64,000 nucleotides of DNA. It comes from Chrysopilus asiliformis. Lineage: Eukaryota; Arthropoda; Insecta; Diptera; Rhagionidae. Where the stretch lies: the NCBI GenBank assembly GCA_964034945.1, contig OZ035961.1:7050001-7114000 (forward strand), read 5' to 3'. Below the pieces are notes generated by a model. The model did no database searches, was not told the DNA's origin, and saw only the letters and a list, made by a program, of their open reading frames with translations. Position 1 is the stretch's first letter, and every line of letters begins with the position of its first letter. Below are positions 12,701 through 24,700 of the stretch, one piece after another. Position numbers and translations under genes: made by a program.

Positions 12701-15700
12701 GCGGAAAGGGCACAGATCAAAAGGCTACCGATTCAAGAAGATTTATTTAAGCATTTGGAAGTCCTAGAACAGAATGTCGAATGGACAATAGATCACATTA
12801 TATGGGAATTTAATCTTCCAACCGCCTATAATGCCCCTGGCCAGGAAGAAATCCAATTTGAAGATGCCAAAATAAAAATTCCAATCGATCCCAAAAAGGC
12901 GAATCTTGATGACTACACAATCGTTCAATTGGACGATGTCGTCAGCGGGTGGATTTCGTATATAAAGCGAGTAATGAAAGACTTCAAGGATGGGGTAAAC
13001 ATTTTTCAATTAAATTATTCAAAATTTTTGAAGTTTAATTTGATTTTTTTTTTTTTTTTGATTCAGCAACCAGAGGAATTCACTCCTATGGCTGAATATA
13101 GATTGTGGAGGAGACAAGATCTGGAACTTTATAATATCCTACAGCAACTTAAGACCGATTTTGTTGTCTCTGTCATTGGTAAATTGAAATCCATTTAAAT
13201 TCCTTCGTTTTTAGTTTGGACGTAAGAATTTTTAACAATATTCGATTAAAAATTGACTAATTACATGTAATTGTGATTAAAGTAATTTTTTTAAAATTAT
13301 TTTTTTAATTATTATAGTACCATTTTTCTTTAAAAAAAATATAAAAATTTCAGCTAAATTAAAAGAAGAAAAGTCTGAAGTTTTAGAAGGATGGGATTCA
13401 TTTATCGGAATAATTGAAGCAAGACACAAAATTGCCAAAGAAAACTCAGACTATTTATCGACAATAATAGAATATCTTGAGGCAAGTAATTCTTTTGCAT
13501 AAATATTTATCCGGCTTAAAAATTGGTTAAAAAATAAAGAAAAAATTGAAATTTTTGAAAAGGGTCCGCGATAGGTGAATTAAATTCGCGGAATAAATTC
13601 TAAATAAAATTCATGGAGAAATTCCGACAAAAATCGGTAATGTAAATGGCCTCTAAGTAAAATTCGTATATTGACAAGAATGTGGATGGCAGACTAGCGT
13701 TGTTCATTTATCAAACATTGATTCTGATAATTTCGTCAAATGTGTGAACGTACCATTAAAACTTTTTCAATTGGGAAATATTTTTAAAAATTATGAAGGC
13801 CATTTTTTTAAACATAAATACAAGCTATAATTGCTAGGGGCCAATCATCAAATACTCTATATGAGAACAGAAAAAAAATGCAATGACCTTGTTCGGTTTT
13901 CTCCTTTTTCAAAGTATTGATGGCGCCTTGAAGCTCGGTTTCCAGTAAATCGGATTTGTTGAGACGATCCTTTAGCTGATCGACTGTAGTCTTTAGGGAT
14001 ATGCAACGATCTTCAAGCTGTGAATATTGGCGTGTCACATTTTCAAAACGTTCGAGTAAGTTTTTGGCGATATTTTCCTTTTCGGTGAGTGCCAGCTGAA
14101 GGCGAACCATATCAACTTCTAAGGCCACCTTCTGGAGTTCCAGCTTCGATGCTCGTCCTTCGCTTCGGGCGAGATCCTCTTGTATGGGAAAAAGCACTTA
14201 AGGTCGCGGTGACAAGGGAGCGAGAACAGCACCACCCCATACACATATTATTATTATTATTATTATTATGGGGAAAAAGCAAAGGAGGTGTCCGATTGAA
14301 TTTTATTGTACGGGGGGTTATATAAAATCACATTCTAAACACATTTCGTCTTTATAAATTTTTCGATACGACTCACCGTTTTCGAGAAAACAGGAAAAAG
14401 TATTCGATGTGTATGGAGGAGGAGGGAAGTAGTGGTTCAACGGAATTTTGATGTATGGCTGAGATATTTAAAATCCTATTCTAAAAACATTTTACCTTTC
14501 CAAGTTTTTCGATACGACTCACCGTTTTCGAGAAAATTATAAAAACTGTTTCGTGTGTTTGGTGGTTTACTAAAAACGGAGCTGTGCGAAATTTCGAGCC
14601 TCTAGCTCAATCCTTTCGAAAGTTATGTGTTCACGGACAGACGGACGGACATGCAGAAATCAAAATCTTTTATCATCCCAAAAACCCTGGTGCAGTTCAG
14701 TAGAGCGTACAATTGGTTCGATGCGTTACAAACGATTTACTAAATCCAATATACTTCTATATGATTCTCATATAGAGTATAAAAGAATTTTCAAAGATTT
14801 GAATTTCGCTAAATGTCACAATATTTAACTACCATTATTTATTAAATTGAATACCCGTTTTGGAAAAACCGAAATTTCATCTGTTCACTTAAGCAAATGG
14901 TAAATAATGAAATTATTTATATATTAATATAGAATATACGTTCCTATGATGATTTTCGATTTATTCATTTACTCATCCCGAATCTAATGGTCGGTCTAAG
15001 GTACATTTGGATCATGTCCAGCTACTACTGTCGGGATGAAAATATGCAAGTTTTATTAAGTCAAATATCCAACGTATTCACGGAGAAAGTCAAGAAAATC
15101 GTTACACTAAATAATATATTCAGGTGAGATGGTAGTAAGAGTCCGAAAAAGGATAAATAATACATATTTCATCATCAGCATACACACATCTCTACAGTTT
15201 TTTATGCTTTATATTGAATTCTGCTTAAGATACCAAAATGTAATACATAGACAACCCTTTCACACTTCCATCTCCATCTCCAAACCTTCCATCTCCAAAT
15301 GCTAACATATTTTCTTGTAATACAGACAGAATACAAATTATACTGTCTTCAATTGAATTACATATAACTTCATATCAATTTCAATCCAACACAATAAGAC
15401 CATTTCTAGTAGGAAATATGTATAGCTTGTAGTGTTTTTAACCCTATCCATATTTAGTTATACTACTATAAAACTTTCCTTTCAGGCATACTGCAAATGA
15501 ATCGTATCAAACTGCTATGAATTGCGCCAATTTACTGCGTACATGGAAGCAATCCTACATGGATAGTCGGGCTCATATTGAATCGACTGGAGTTGGTTCA
15601 CGATGGGAATTCAATAAGAATATCCTATTCGATGAAGTTGACCATATCTCAAGGATCAGTCGAGATATTGCATACATAGCCAAAGTGTTTATTGAATTTG

Positions 15701-18700
15701 AAAATATGTTCGGTTTTGGGCTAAAAGCTATGATAACTGACCCTTCCATTGTCGATGAGATGATGAAGAAAGTTTATCGTTTGCTAGATGATGTCCTACA
15801 TGTCGACTATGATATATTTCGTCCAGGAAATTGGGAAAACTGGGAAGATACATTGGATTATTTCAATAAGAAACTTCAAATTGTTCAGAACGAATCCAAG
15901 GATGTGCTTGATTTATGTATTCAGTCACTTAGGTCAGCAGACCTTGGACTAGACCTTATCCGTGAAGTACCGAATATGGAAACTAGAGAATCCCTAGTTG
16001 TCTACATGACCGATAAACATGAGAGTGTTCTGAAGCATTTCCTAACTGAAATCGGTATCATCGAACGTGAATTTTTGGTAAATATCAGTATACGACCTAC
16101 ATATACATCATATATGCCATTTTTTTTTATTTATGAAAATTTATGAATGTAAAAAATGTCGATATCAGTCAAATTTGTATTTGCTTCCCCTTTAATAGGA
16201 TAAGAAGAAACACCCACCATTAACTAGAAACCAACCACCAAATATTGGTGCGATTTTATGGGTTCGACTTCTTGATGAACGACTAAAAAAATCGGCAATT
16301 GCGTTCAGAAAGGTTTTAGTTTATTTATTTGTATATTTATAGGACGTTGAAAATATTTTTCATTTCGAAAAAATAGATAGAAAATGAACCGAAATTAAGT
16401 ACAAGCTATTTGAAACGAGAAGCATTTGGGAAATACTTAAATCTTGTAAACGATATGTTGCAGTATCAAAAGGAAAACTTTGAGAATTTTCAGGTAAGAA
16501 TATGAAAATCAAGGCTATTGTTTTACTTTCTGAAAATAAAGAATTTAAAAAGCGCAACAGATATTTCCGGGAGGCAATCGAGACATTTTAATAAAAATAT
16601 CAATCAATCTCATAACCAGAAGAAATATTTAAAAAATTTCATGGTTAATTTACAGTTTAATTCTATTTTCTTAGTTTCAAAACAGCGGTCTGAATTTTGT
16701 GTATAACAGTCGTAGGGTGGACTGAGGAGAGAGTAACAGAGTCGAAGAAAGCCCAAATTAATAAAATTCTTGGAACTCTTAACACGTTCGTGACATCGTG
16801 TACCACTGGTGGTACATGTACAGTTTTTTAAAACCGCGCGAGTAAATAGTGCGGTAGTTTTTTTGTGGAAGTAATATAAAAACACGCACCGTGTACCACC
16901 GATAACGCACAACCGCCAGAAAACAAATCGCTAGTGTACCACTCGTGGTACACGATGTCCAAATGTAAAAAAAGTTGAAAAAGCAAATGTCACGAACGTC
17001 TTAACACTAGATTGCCCAAGGAAGTCAAGCAGTCAAAATGACTGCTTTTGGTAATATAGGTATAACACATACATATATATATACCGGAAATGAAGGAGGG
17101 GGGAGGTAACTACAATTATTAATAAACGCATTTATATGTTGTACAAAAAGTCACAAAATTCTAACAAATTGTGTCATTACATAATTGTTTTTCTGATTGA
17201 AATTAAAAAGCAGTCAAAATGACTTGCTTGGGCAATCTAGTGTTAAACAATTCAACCGATTACGATTATATTGGGTATTTTAGAAAAATAATGAAAAATA
17301 TTTCTTAATGGCCCCCCTGCCCTCACCATCATGCTATAATTTAATTGCAATGACAAAAATTAAAACATTTTTTTAATTGAAATTTTCACTGTGATCTCTA
17401 TTAGAATTTCTCGACTTACAGATCATAAAAATATAAACAATTGTTATATATTTTTGTAGTTGTTTTCAAATCCGAAATACTTGTCTATGTATGTCATAGA
17501 CGGGTGTTCACCTGCATCAGAAAAAGTAAAAATATGTCAACTTGTGGCGGGAGAAGTTCAAAAAATTAACTTGCAGCAAGTAAAGTAGGGCGTAAGGTGT
17601 TGCACGGGTTGAACTGAGATAGGTATTTCGAGGATGTAATGCCATGTAATGGATAACTCTGTCTGCCTGCCACAAGCCAGAGTTGACTTATCAAAAAGTT
17701 GACCTGGATATGTTTTATTATTTTTCCGAGTGCAGGGCAAGTTTGGCCATGCTGAGTGCAGGGCCAGTTTTGCCATGCTGCTTGCAGGTCAATCAAAAAC
17801 AGTCGGTTTGATGAAACAATAAAAAACCTGTTTCAATAAAAACAAGATTTTAAAAAATAATAATTTATATTTTACAGTCCAATAGAGCTATTTTCACTGC
17901 CCTGATATGTCACTGATAGATTCTGAAAAATGTAAAGCGGACTTATTATGACGAGCCTTTTAAAATGAAAATGTCCGCATTATTGAAATCACCAGTCAGA
18001 TTTTTATTGCATTCTTGCCCTTGTTAAACTTTTATAACCTAGAGCCAATAAAAGGATTAAAATATATATAACTATTTTAAATATTTTTCAACAGAAAATT
18101 TACCCGTATTTTTTTCATTTCTCAGGCGAAAGCGACATATGTGGCGAACAGCGTTCTGCAGAAAAATTTACTGAAACTTGAAATCTTTAATGCAGATACA
18201 CGTAAACTTTTTGACAAACCAAAAAAAAATGTGAATTGATTTGTTTTTGTTCCAGTAAACTGCTTGGCGATATCAACAGACTCTAGCGGTCCACCATCAA
18301 GTGTAATTTGTTTTTCTGATACCTGCTCCACACTCTCGGCGAATATATGCGAATCACAATGACGGCCACAATATTAACCAACTTTTTGCAAATTGAATTA
18401 TGTTTTTTTCCAAATTTCAGTTTATGATATAAAATATGAAAAAAATAAAATATATACAATATCGTAAACTAGAGTTCGAAGCCGAGTAAGCACTGATCAC
18501 TGTAGCCGTAACGGTGTTTCGCCTGCATTTGGCACGAGTGTGGAGCCGACAAAATCGTTTTTTTTTTTTTGTTTAATTTTTTTATATTTAATAATTTTGA
18601 ATTTCTGTAATTGGCAGCGAAAAATTTTGACTGGAAAAGGGCTTTCAAGTACTGTTCCGTTTAAACGAACGAATCGTTTATCAATACTTTCTACTGCAAT

Positions 18701-21700
18701 TCAATGGCTTATGACCAAACCAAATATTGAAGACCCACAAGTGACAATGGCGCGAAAATTTTTAAAAACTTCTAGTGGAGTAGCACCGATCACATCTGAA
18801 GATAAATTTCGTGTGAAGCAAGCAAAATGTGAGCCAAAATTTATGAATTGAAGTTTGAGTGTTAATCAATTAATATTTTAGTGTTAATTAAATCTTTCGA
18901 CCAAGAAAAAACGCCAAGTTGGCGGGAGTTGGTTGGAGACTCCGTTCTCGTGGAATACGAAATGCAATTTGTTGTGAATTTTACACACGGTACGGATCAA
19001 AATGAAATTTTTAAATAGAAGAGTAACATTTTATTAATTTTACTTGTAGAGGTCTTCGACATTATGCAAGAAGGTCAGGAATTCGAACATTTAGGATTTC
19101 GATTAGCGCCAGCCATTCGTATGGCAATTATCCGAAAAGATTTACTCTTCGGGGATTTCGAATTGGTATCGGAAATGATAAAAAATTACAACGACATCGT
19201 TTCGAAATTATCACGATCCGAGGTTGATTTTTTGCGAGAGCATCTTTACAAAACCGAAACAACAATTCAAGCTGGCTTGAAACGATACACGTGGCAATCA
19301 TTAAATATAAATAAATTCTGCGAAAGATGTCAAACATTGCTCAAAGAATTACACGCCATGGTGGCACAAATAATGAATATTAGCATCGATATTAAAAATC
19401 GAATAAATGACATTGAAAATTTCAATTTATTCGAGATCATTCAAGTAGAGGATAATTTGAAAGAAATTCAAAAATCAATGAAAAATCAAACGAAAGGACA
19501 AGTTTTATTTCAACAAGACGATGGCACTGATTTTCTGCCCATTTTACCCTGTAAGGAGTTCTTTAAACGTTTGGATATGACAAGAAATGAAAAAACTTGC
19601 CGAATGCAGAAATTATACGATTCACTTGGTCCAATCTTAGTTAAGTTGGAAAGTTTGATTCTGGGAACGTACACTGGGAAATCAGAGAAAATGAAGGAAT
19701 ATTATAACTATTGGGAGAAGGAAGCATTTGACTGCATTATAAGGTAATAAAAATTTCCTTGTGCAATGATAATAAAACAGCATTAAAATTCATTGGAACA
19801 TTGAATTAATTACAATCGCTTTTCATTTTAGATTTATCTACAGTAATTTTAATCAATATTCTAACTCGTTAATTGGTGACAAACCCTTATTTGAAATTAA
19901 TGCAAAGCTTTTAACGCCTGAGATTGTCCTGAAGCCAACTTCATCGGAAATTTATAATTTAATTGTGCATTCCGTAAAAGATTTCCTGGAAAGGTAAAAA
20001 CTTTTTTTTATTTACAATTTCTACTAAAAATAGTACATAATTTACGCTCAAATTATCTAGAATTAAATCATTTACCCGATGGATGCACGGTACCTGCCTG
20101 GCAACCCCAGTTCAAGGAATTGGAACGGATCAATTCACATTTACGTTTTTCGAGGATGTCATGCTGGTGAGTAGAATATCATTTAAAATTAAGAATTAGT
20201 GAAAAGAAAAAAAAATCAATCAGTTCGAAAAAATTCATTTAAAAAAAATCCCGTACCCGCCATTTTCTACCCGAGGTTTGAAAAAAACTTGTATTTAAAA
20301 CCCCACACGATGGGTAATTTGTCGCATTTAGGTCTTTAATCCTTAATTCATTTCTGAAGTTCATCGATGTAATGTCGTTTAAATTTTGGATTTTTTTTTT
20401 GTGTGGACATTTTTGAATTTCCGTACCAAAGTTTCAAAAAATGAATTAAAAAAAGCGGTTGGAAACCGATTTTTAGACCACATGAGAGTAAATGCCGGCG
20501 AGAACCTCTCGAGATTTCTCGATAGCAGCATAGTTTAGAGATATATAGTTAGGAAACGCGAAAGAAATTTTTTCTTGAAGAAGAGTACGTTGTCGTCTGT
20601 TTCATTTGCTTTGTAAAGACACTAATTGCTTTAGTGTGAGACATGCAAAACTCTCGGGATATTTCGTATTGTAGGCAGAACATTCCGTAAAATGTTCCTT
20701 GCCAGGCATTTTTTCTGTTTAAGCAACATAACAAGTGAGATAAAAGTGTTTTTTTTTGCTAAAAAATCATATCACGATTGATAGTTGAAGAAATTGTGAA
20801 AGGCCGCTGTCGGCCCTTGTGTATGTGTTGGTCCAATATTTTGGTTTGTTCTGTGCGAGTATTACAAAATGATTTTTTTCAACAAGTCTATTTGAGCTAA
20901 ATGATAAAAAGAGAGAAATGATGCTGTCGACTACGGAATGATGCTGTCGACTACTTCTTTCTACAGGCGGCAAACGGAAAACCACGTTTGTGTCTTATCT
21001 TTAGTAAGTCTCTAATCTTTGATAGCAGCTACTCGCAAATGGACACGTCTCTGAGAGTCGCTCGCAGAAACTCGTGAGCTAGTTTCTGCGAGCTGTCGAA
21101 AGCAGGGTTGGGACTTGAGGATGTGTAAAAGGTACTATTTTTGCCCAAAAAGGGTACTAGATTGAGATAATGTGGTACTAGATTATTTTTTAACTATCTA
21201 GATTATTTTTTAAGCAACCAAAATCGTTTTTTATGCTTATTACAATAGGAGTCAAGAAAAATCTGAATCTCGTAATTGTAGAAAAAAAATCCTTAACCCA
21301 TATGGATTGACTTTTGCGCTGTAAATATAACCGTTATCTGTCAAAAAATACTCTAGAAAAACTCCAAAAAACCAATAAAAATTGTCTAGATGTATTTGTT
21401 TTAAATTTTCCCTTTTATTTCAATTTTAAATTGTTGTATAAACTCCATCTAAAAACTTAAATTTCGAGAAGTATTTTGAGCTATTGCTAATATGAATCAT
21501 ATTTCCATGGCCTACGATTGATTTTCATATCTCCCTTAATAAGACGAATTCAGTAGTCTTTAATCAAAGAGTTGTGGCGGGATAATTTAAAAAAGTACTT
21601 TTTTTTCTAATACATAGAAACGTGATGTCTTTTTAAAGGGAGCTATAAATTCAGATAAAATCATATTTTATATAAACCATGAAAAGGTACCAGATTCATG

Positions 21701-24700
21701 GGCTGTGGTACTAGGGTACTAAATGAGTCAAAAAGGTACTAGATCTAGTACATAGGGACTAAAGTCCCAACCCTGGTCGAAAGTGATTCTACTCTCTATT
21801 CGACACGCACCCACTGAACTCTCGGAGAGTAGCTCGCCAGATACGAACGGCGTTTGAATTTCGCTAGTAGCTCTAAAGAACTCGCCAAAGCAAGATGTCA
21901 AAAAGATAATATATTGCTTTTCTCATTTTTGTAGTTTTTTTTTGACGCCAACTGATCCGACAATTTTAATGAAAAACTCTATTTCCGAACTATTTCCGAA
22001 AAATTTCTAAATTGTTGCGCGTTTTCAATTTGCAATTCTCTTATTAGATTTTCCCCGCCAGCAATGATTACCGAATATAGATGGGAAGTAAACGGAAGTT
22101 TCCGTTTAACTACGGCAGAGAAAAGAGATGAGCGATAAAAAAAAGTCATCAAGCAACACTATCTTTCCCTTTTACACCTTCATGTCATATGGAATTGAAG
22201 AAAAAACGTCGTTTAGTCAGGGCTAAACCAAGCGAGACTTTCATACCCTTATAGCGGTCAAAAATTTGTATTCTATTTACACAACCCTTGCACCAACACC
22301 ATCATGCTTCCGACAGCGGCCTGACAGTTCGCGAAAATTTTCAAGTAAATTATGACACTTTTTTATTATTTAAATCGCGAAATACACTAAAAATCAACGA
22401 AATTAACACGAAAACTAAATTTTCCACCGAAATTGGTGGTTTGTTTTGATTTTTAACTAACTGACTGCTGAGATTCAAATTTGTGTATTGCCATTGTGCA
22501 ATTTTTTTATGGTTTTTTCGAGGCGCATTACAACTAATTACGCATTACATCTGAGATGTGGCAACACCTGAGATGAGGCCGCACACATTAATAACTCAGT
22601 ATTCACACAGAAATTGAAACCGCCGGCATGTCGCTAGTTGTCCCTCTCTCAAACCAAATATTTTAGGAGAACTTTCTTATCTATATTAGGTAATCATTGC
22701 CGCCACCCAAAAGATTTCTCCTTTGAATCCAGGACTTAACCCAGCACTTTTTTTTTGCTGATTTTGTTTGTCTCTTATTATTAATTAGGATAATCACAGC
22801 TGCTGCAACCTTCCTGTAGTGCGATGACATTTCGATCACTTTCCACTTTCAGTCGTGCATCAGTCTCAAATGGACAGGGTCTGGAGAGTTTTCGCGAAAG
22901 TGCTTTCCGCTAGAAACTCGCCGAGAGCTCGCGATAGAAAAATCGCCGAAATTAACTCTCAAATGGACAACCTCCTGCGAGTAACTCTCGAGAGTTTTTG
23001 AGAGTTACTCGTGTATTTACTCTCATGTGGACCGGCACCTTAATGAACGAACAAAATCTCTAAGCTTCAAAATATTTTTTAAAATCATTTTTAAAGATCT
23101 CAATAAAAAAAAATCAGTATCCTTTCATTGATTACTCTTTCAGATTCAACAAGTCACAGATATCGTAACAAAAACTCAAGAAATCGCTCAGAAATTAGTT
23201 GAAGAAGCCAAGGAATATCTTAAAACGTAATTTATTTATAACCCAACTACAAAATATTTTGAAAAAAAAATTCTTATTTTGATTTAAGATTTAGACGCTA
23301 TAATACACTTTGGAAATTTGACAAAATGTCAGTATGTGATAAATTTGTTAATCGTGGATTTTCCTTAGTTCGATTAGATGAAAAACTTCTCTTTTATACA
23401 AATATAATTGACGATCTGAAACGAACTCCAACATTTCATGACATCCATTCAATCCGAATAAATTTAAAGCCATTAATCGATAGCATTTGCAATCATGCTC
23501 TGGAATGGAAAAATACATTGGGAAATATTGTGGCTGAGAAAAATCAAACCAATATGCTTGACTTAAGGGATGAGATTAAGGTAAATCAGTTTTCTTTTAA
23601 ATTTAACATTTTTTTGCATTAAATATCGATTTATTCGGTAATGAAAAGATTACTATTTACTAACCAGTCGAAAAGTTTAAAAACAAAATTAAAAATTTTT
23701 AAATATATCAAGAAAACCCTAGGATTAGTGGAAATCGTTGAGATGAAAACCATAAAGGTAGAAACCGTTTATGCAGCCTCACATAAAACACGAATAGGCA
23801 GGCTACACTCAGTTTCCGGTAGTGTGACGGCTGCATTAAATTTACTACTAAAACGAGTGGTGAGCGGAATCCGAAACACCAAAAACTTCCAGGACGTATT
23901 TTATATTTAGCCCCTAAGTGCGAACGCACACGCTTCTTCTCGTCGCGGCGACTTTGTCCGGTATTACACTTGGCTTAATTAAGCCGGCAACTTTTGGGCT
24001 TAATAAGCCAATATGCTTACATTTGTGGCCAATCCTGTTTGTATATGCTACACAAGTTTACATAAGTGGACTCAAACCATTGAAATTGCTGTTGCTCATA
24101 TACTCCCCAAGATCTTTACCGGCTGACGGTCAGAACGGAAATGATTTCTGCCTACTACTTTTCTCAAACCGGTTCACACGCTTTGCATGTATGCAGATTG
24201 TCGATAAGCCATATGGTTTCGAGTGGCAACTTTTCCCACCGCAGTCGTTTCTCCCGAAAATCGGCTTAAGTAAGCCCGAAAGTTGCCGTGTGTAATACCG
24301 CGCTAAGTGCACAGTGGAAATCTGGCTTTCAGAAATATTTGAGGACGCTAGCATTGAGAAGCGGTTAACTAAATTTTTTCTTCTATCTGGCCTTTAGTTG
24401 CTTATTTGAAGTCCCGTTTACACTTGCCATTTTTTCTTGAATTTCTCCTCGAATTTTATCAATTTTTTTTAATGCAGCATTTAATCTAAATTATTTTCAA
24501 CAAAAAAAAAAACATTTTATTCTTCAAGGAACTGAGACTTGGCGTAGATAAAAATATTAGGGGCCCGAATGATTTTAAAACCGTAATGCAAACGATTGCC
24601 GTGATTAAGTCGAAAACGTTAACTGCTGAGTTGAAAACGCACGAAATGCAGCAAACATATAGTGTTCTTACAGAGCATAGTATTCAGGTAATTATGCTAT

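Larger units (their letters stand above)
13482..14932 (+). other. Intron 12, GC-AG type
   Basis: The donor is GAG|gcaagt, the usual context of GC-AG introns, and the acceptor is TTAATATAG. The nearby GTAATT at 13487 would put exon 13 out of phase. Besides R2 copy (d), bases 13560-13665 hold a weak TWA-type end (GTAAATGGCC|TCTAAG). Confidence 0.7.
16494..18125 (+). other. Intron 16
   Basis: It contains the E1 and E2 elements. Also present is a two-copy 26-bp tandem repeat (GAGTGCAGGGCAAGTTTGGC-type unit) at 17728-17779, with weakly inverted CTTGCAG ends at about 17568 and 17780. The rest is unassigned AT-rich sequence. Confidence 0.6.

Noticed and set aside
12569..13198. A 209-codon frame as a separate gene
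   Set aside because: It is dynein exons 10 and 11 with the open 72-bp intron between them; the ATG lies upstream of the exon 10 acceptor.
18202..18254. A 53-bp intron (donor at 18202, acceptor at 18254) giving a different exon 17 extension
   Set aside because: The extra exon that would follow cannot be joined in phase to exon 18; kept only as an uncertainty on exon 17.
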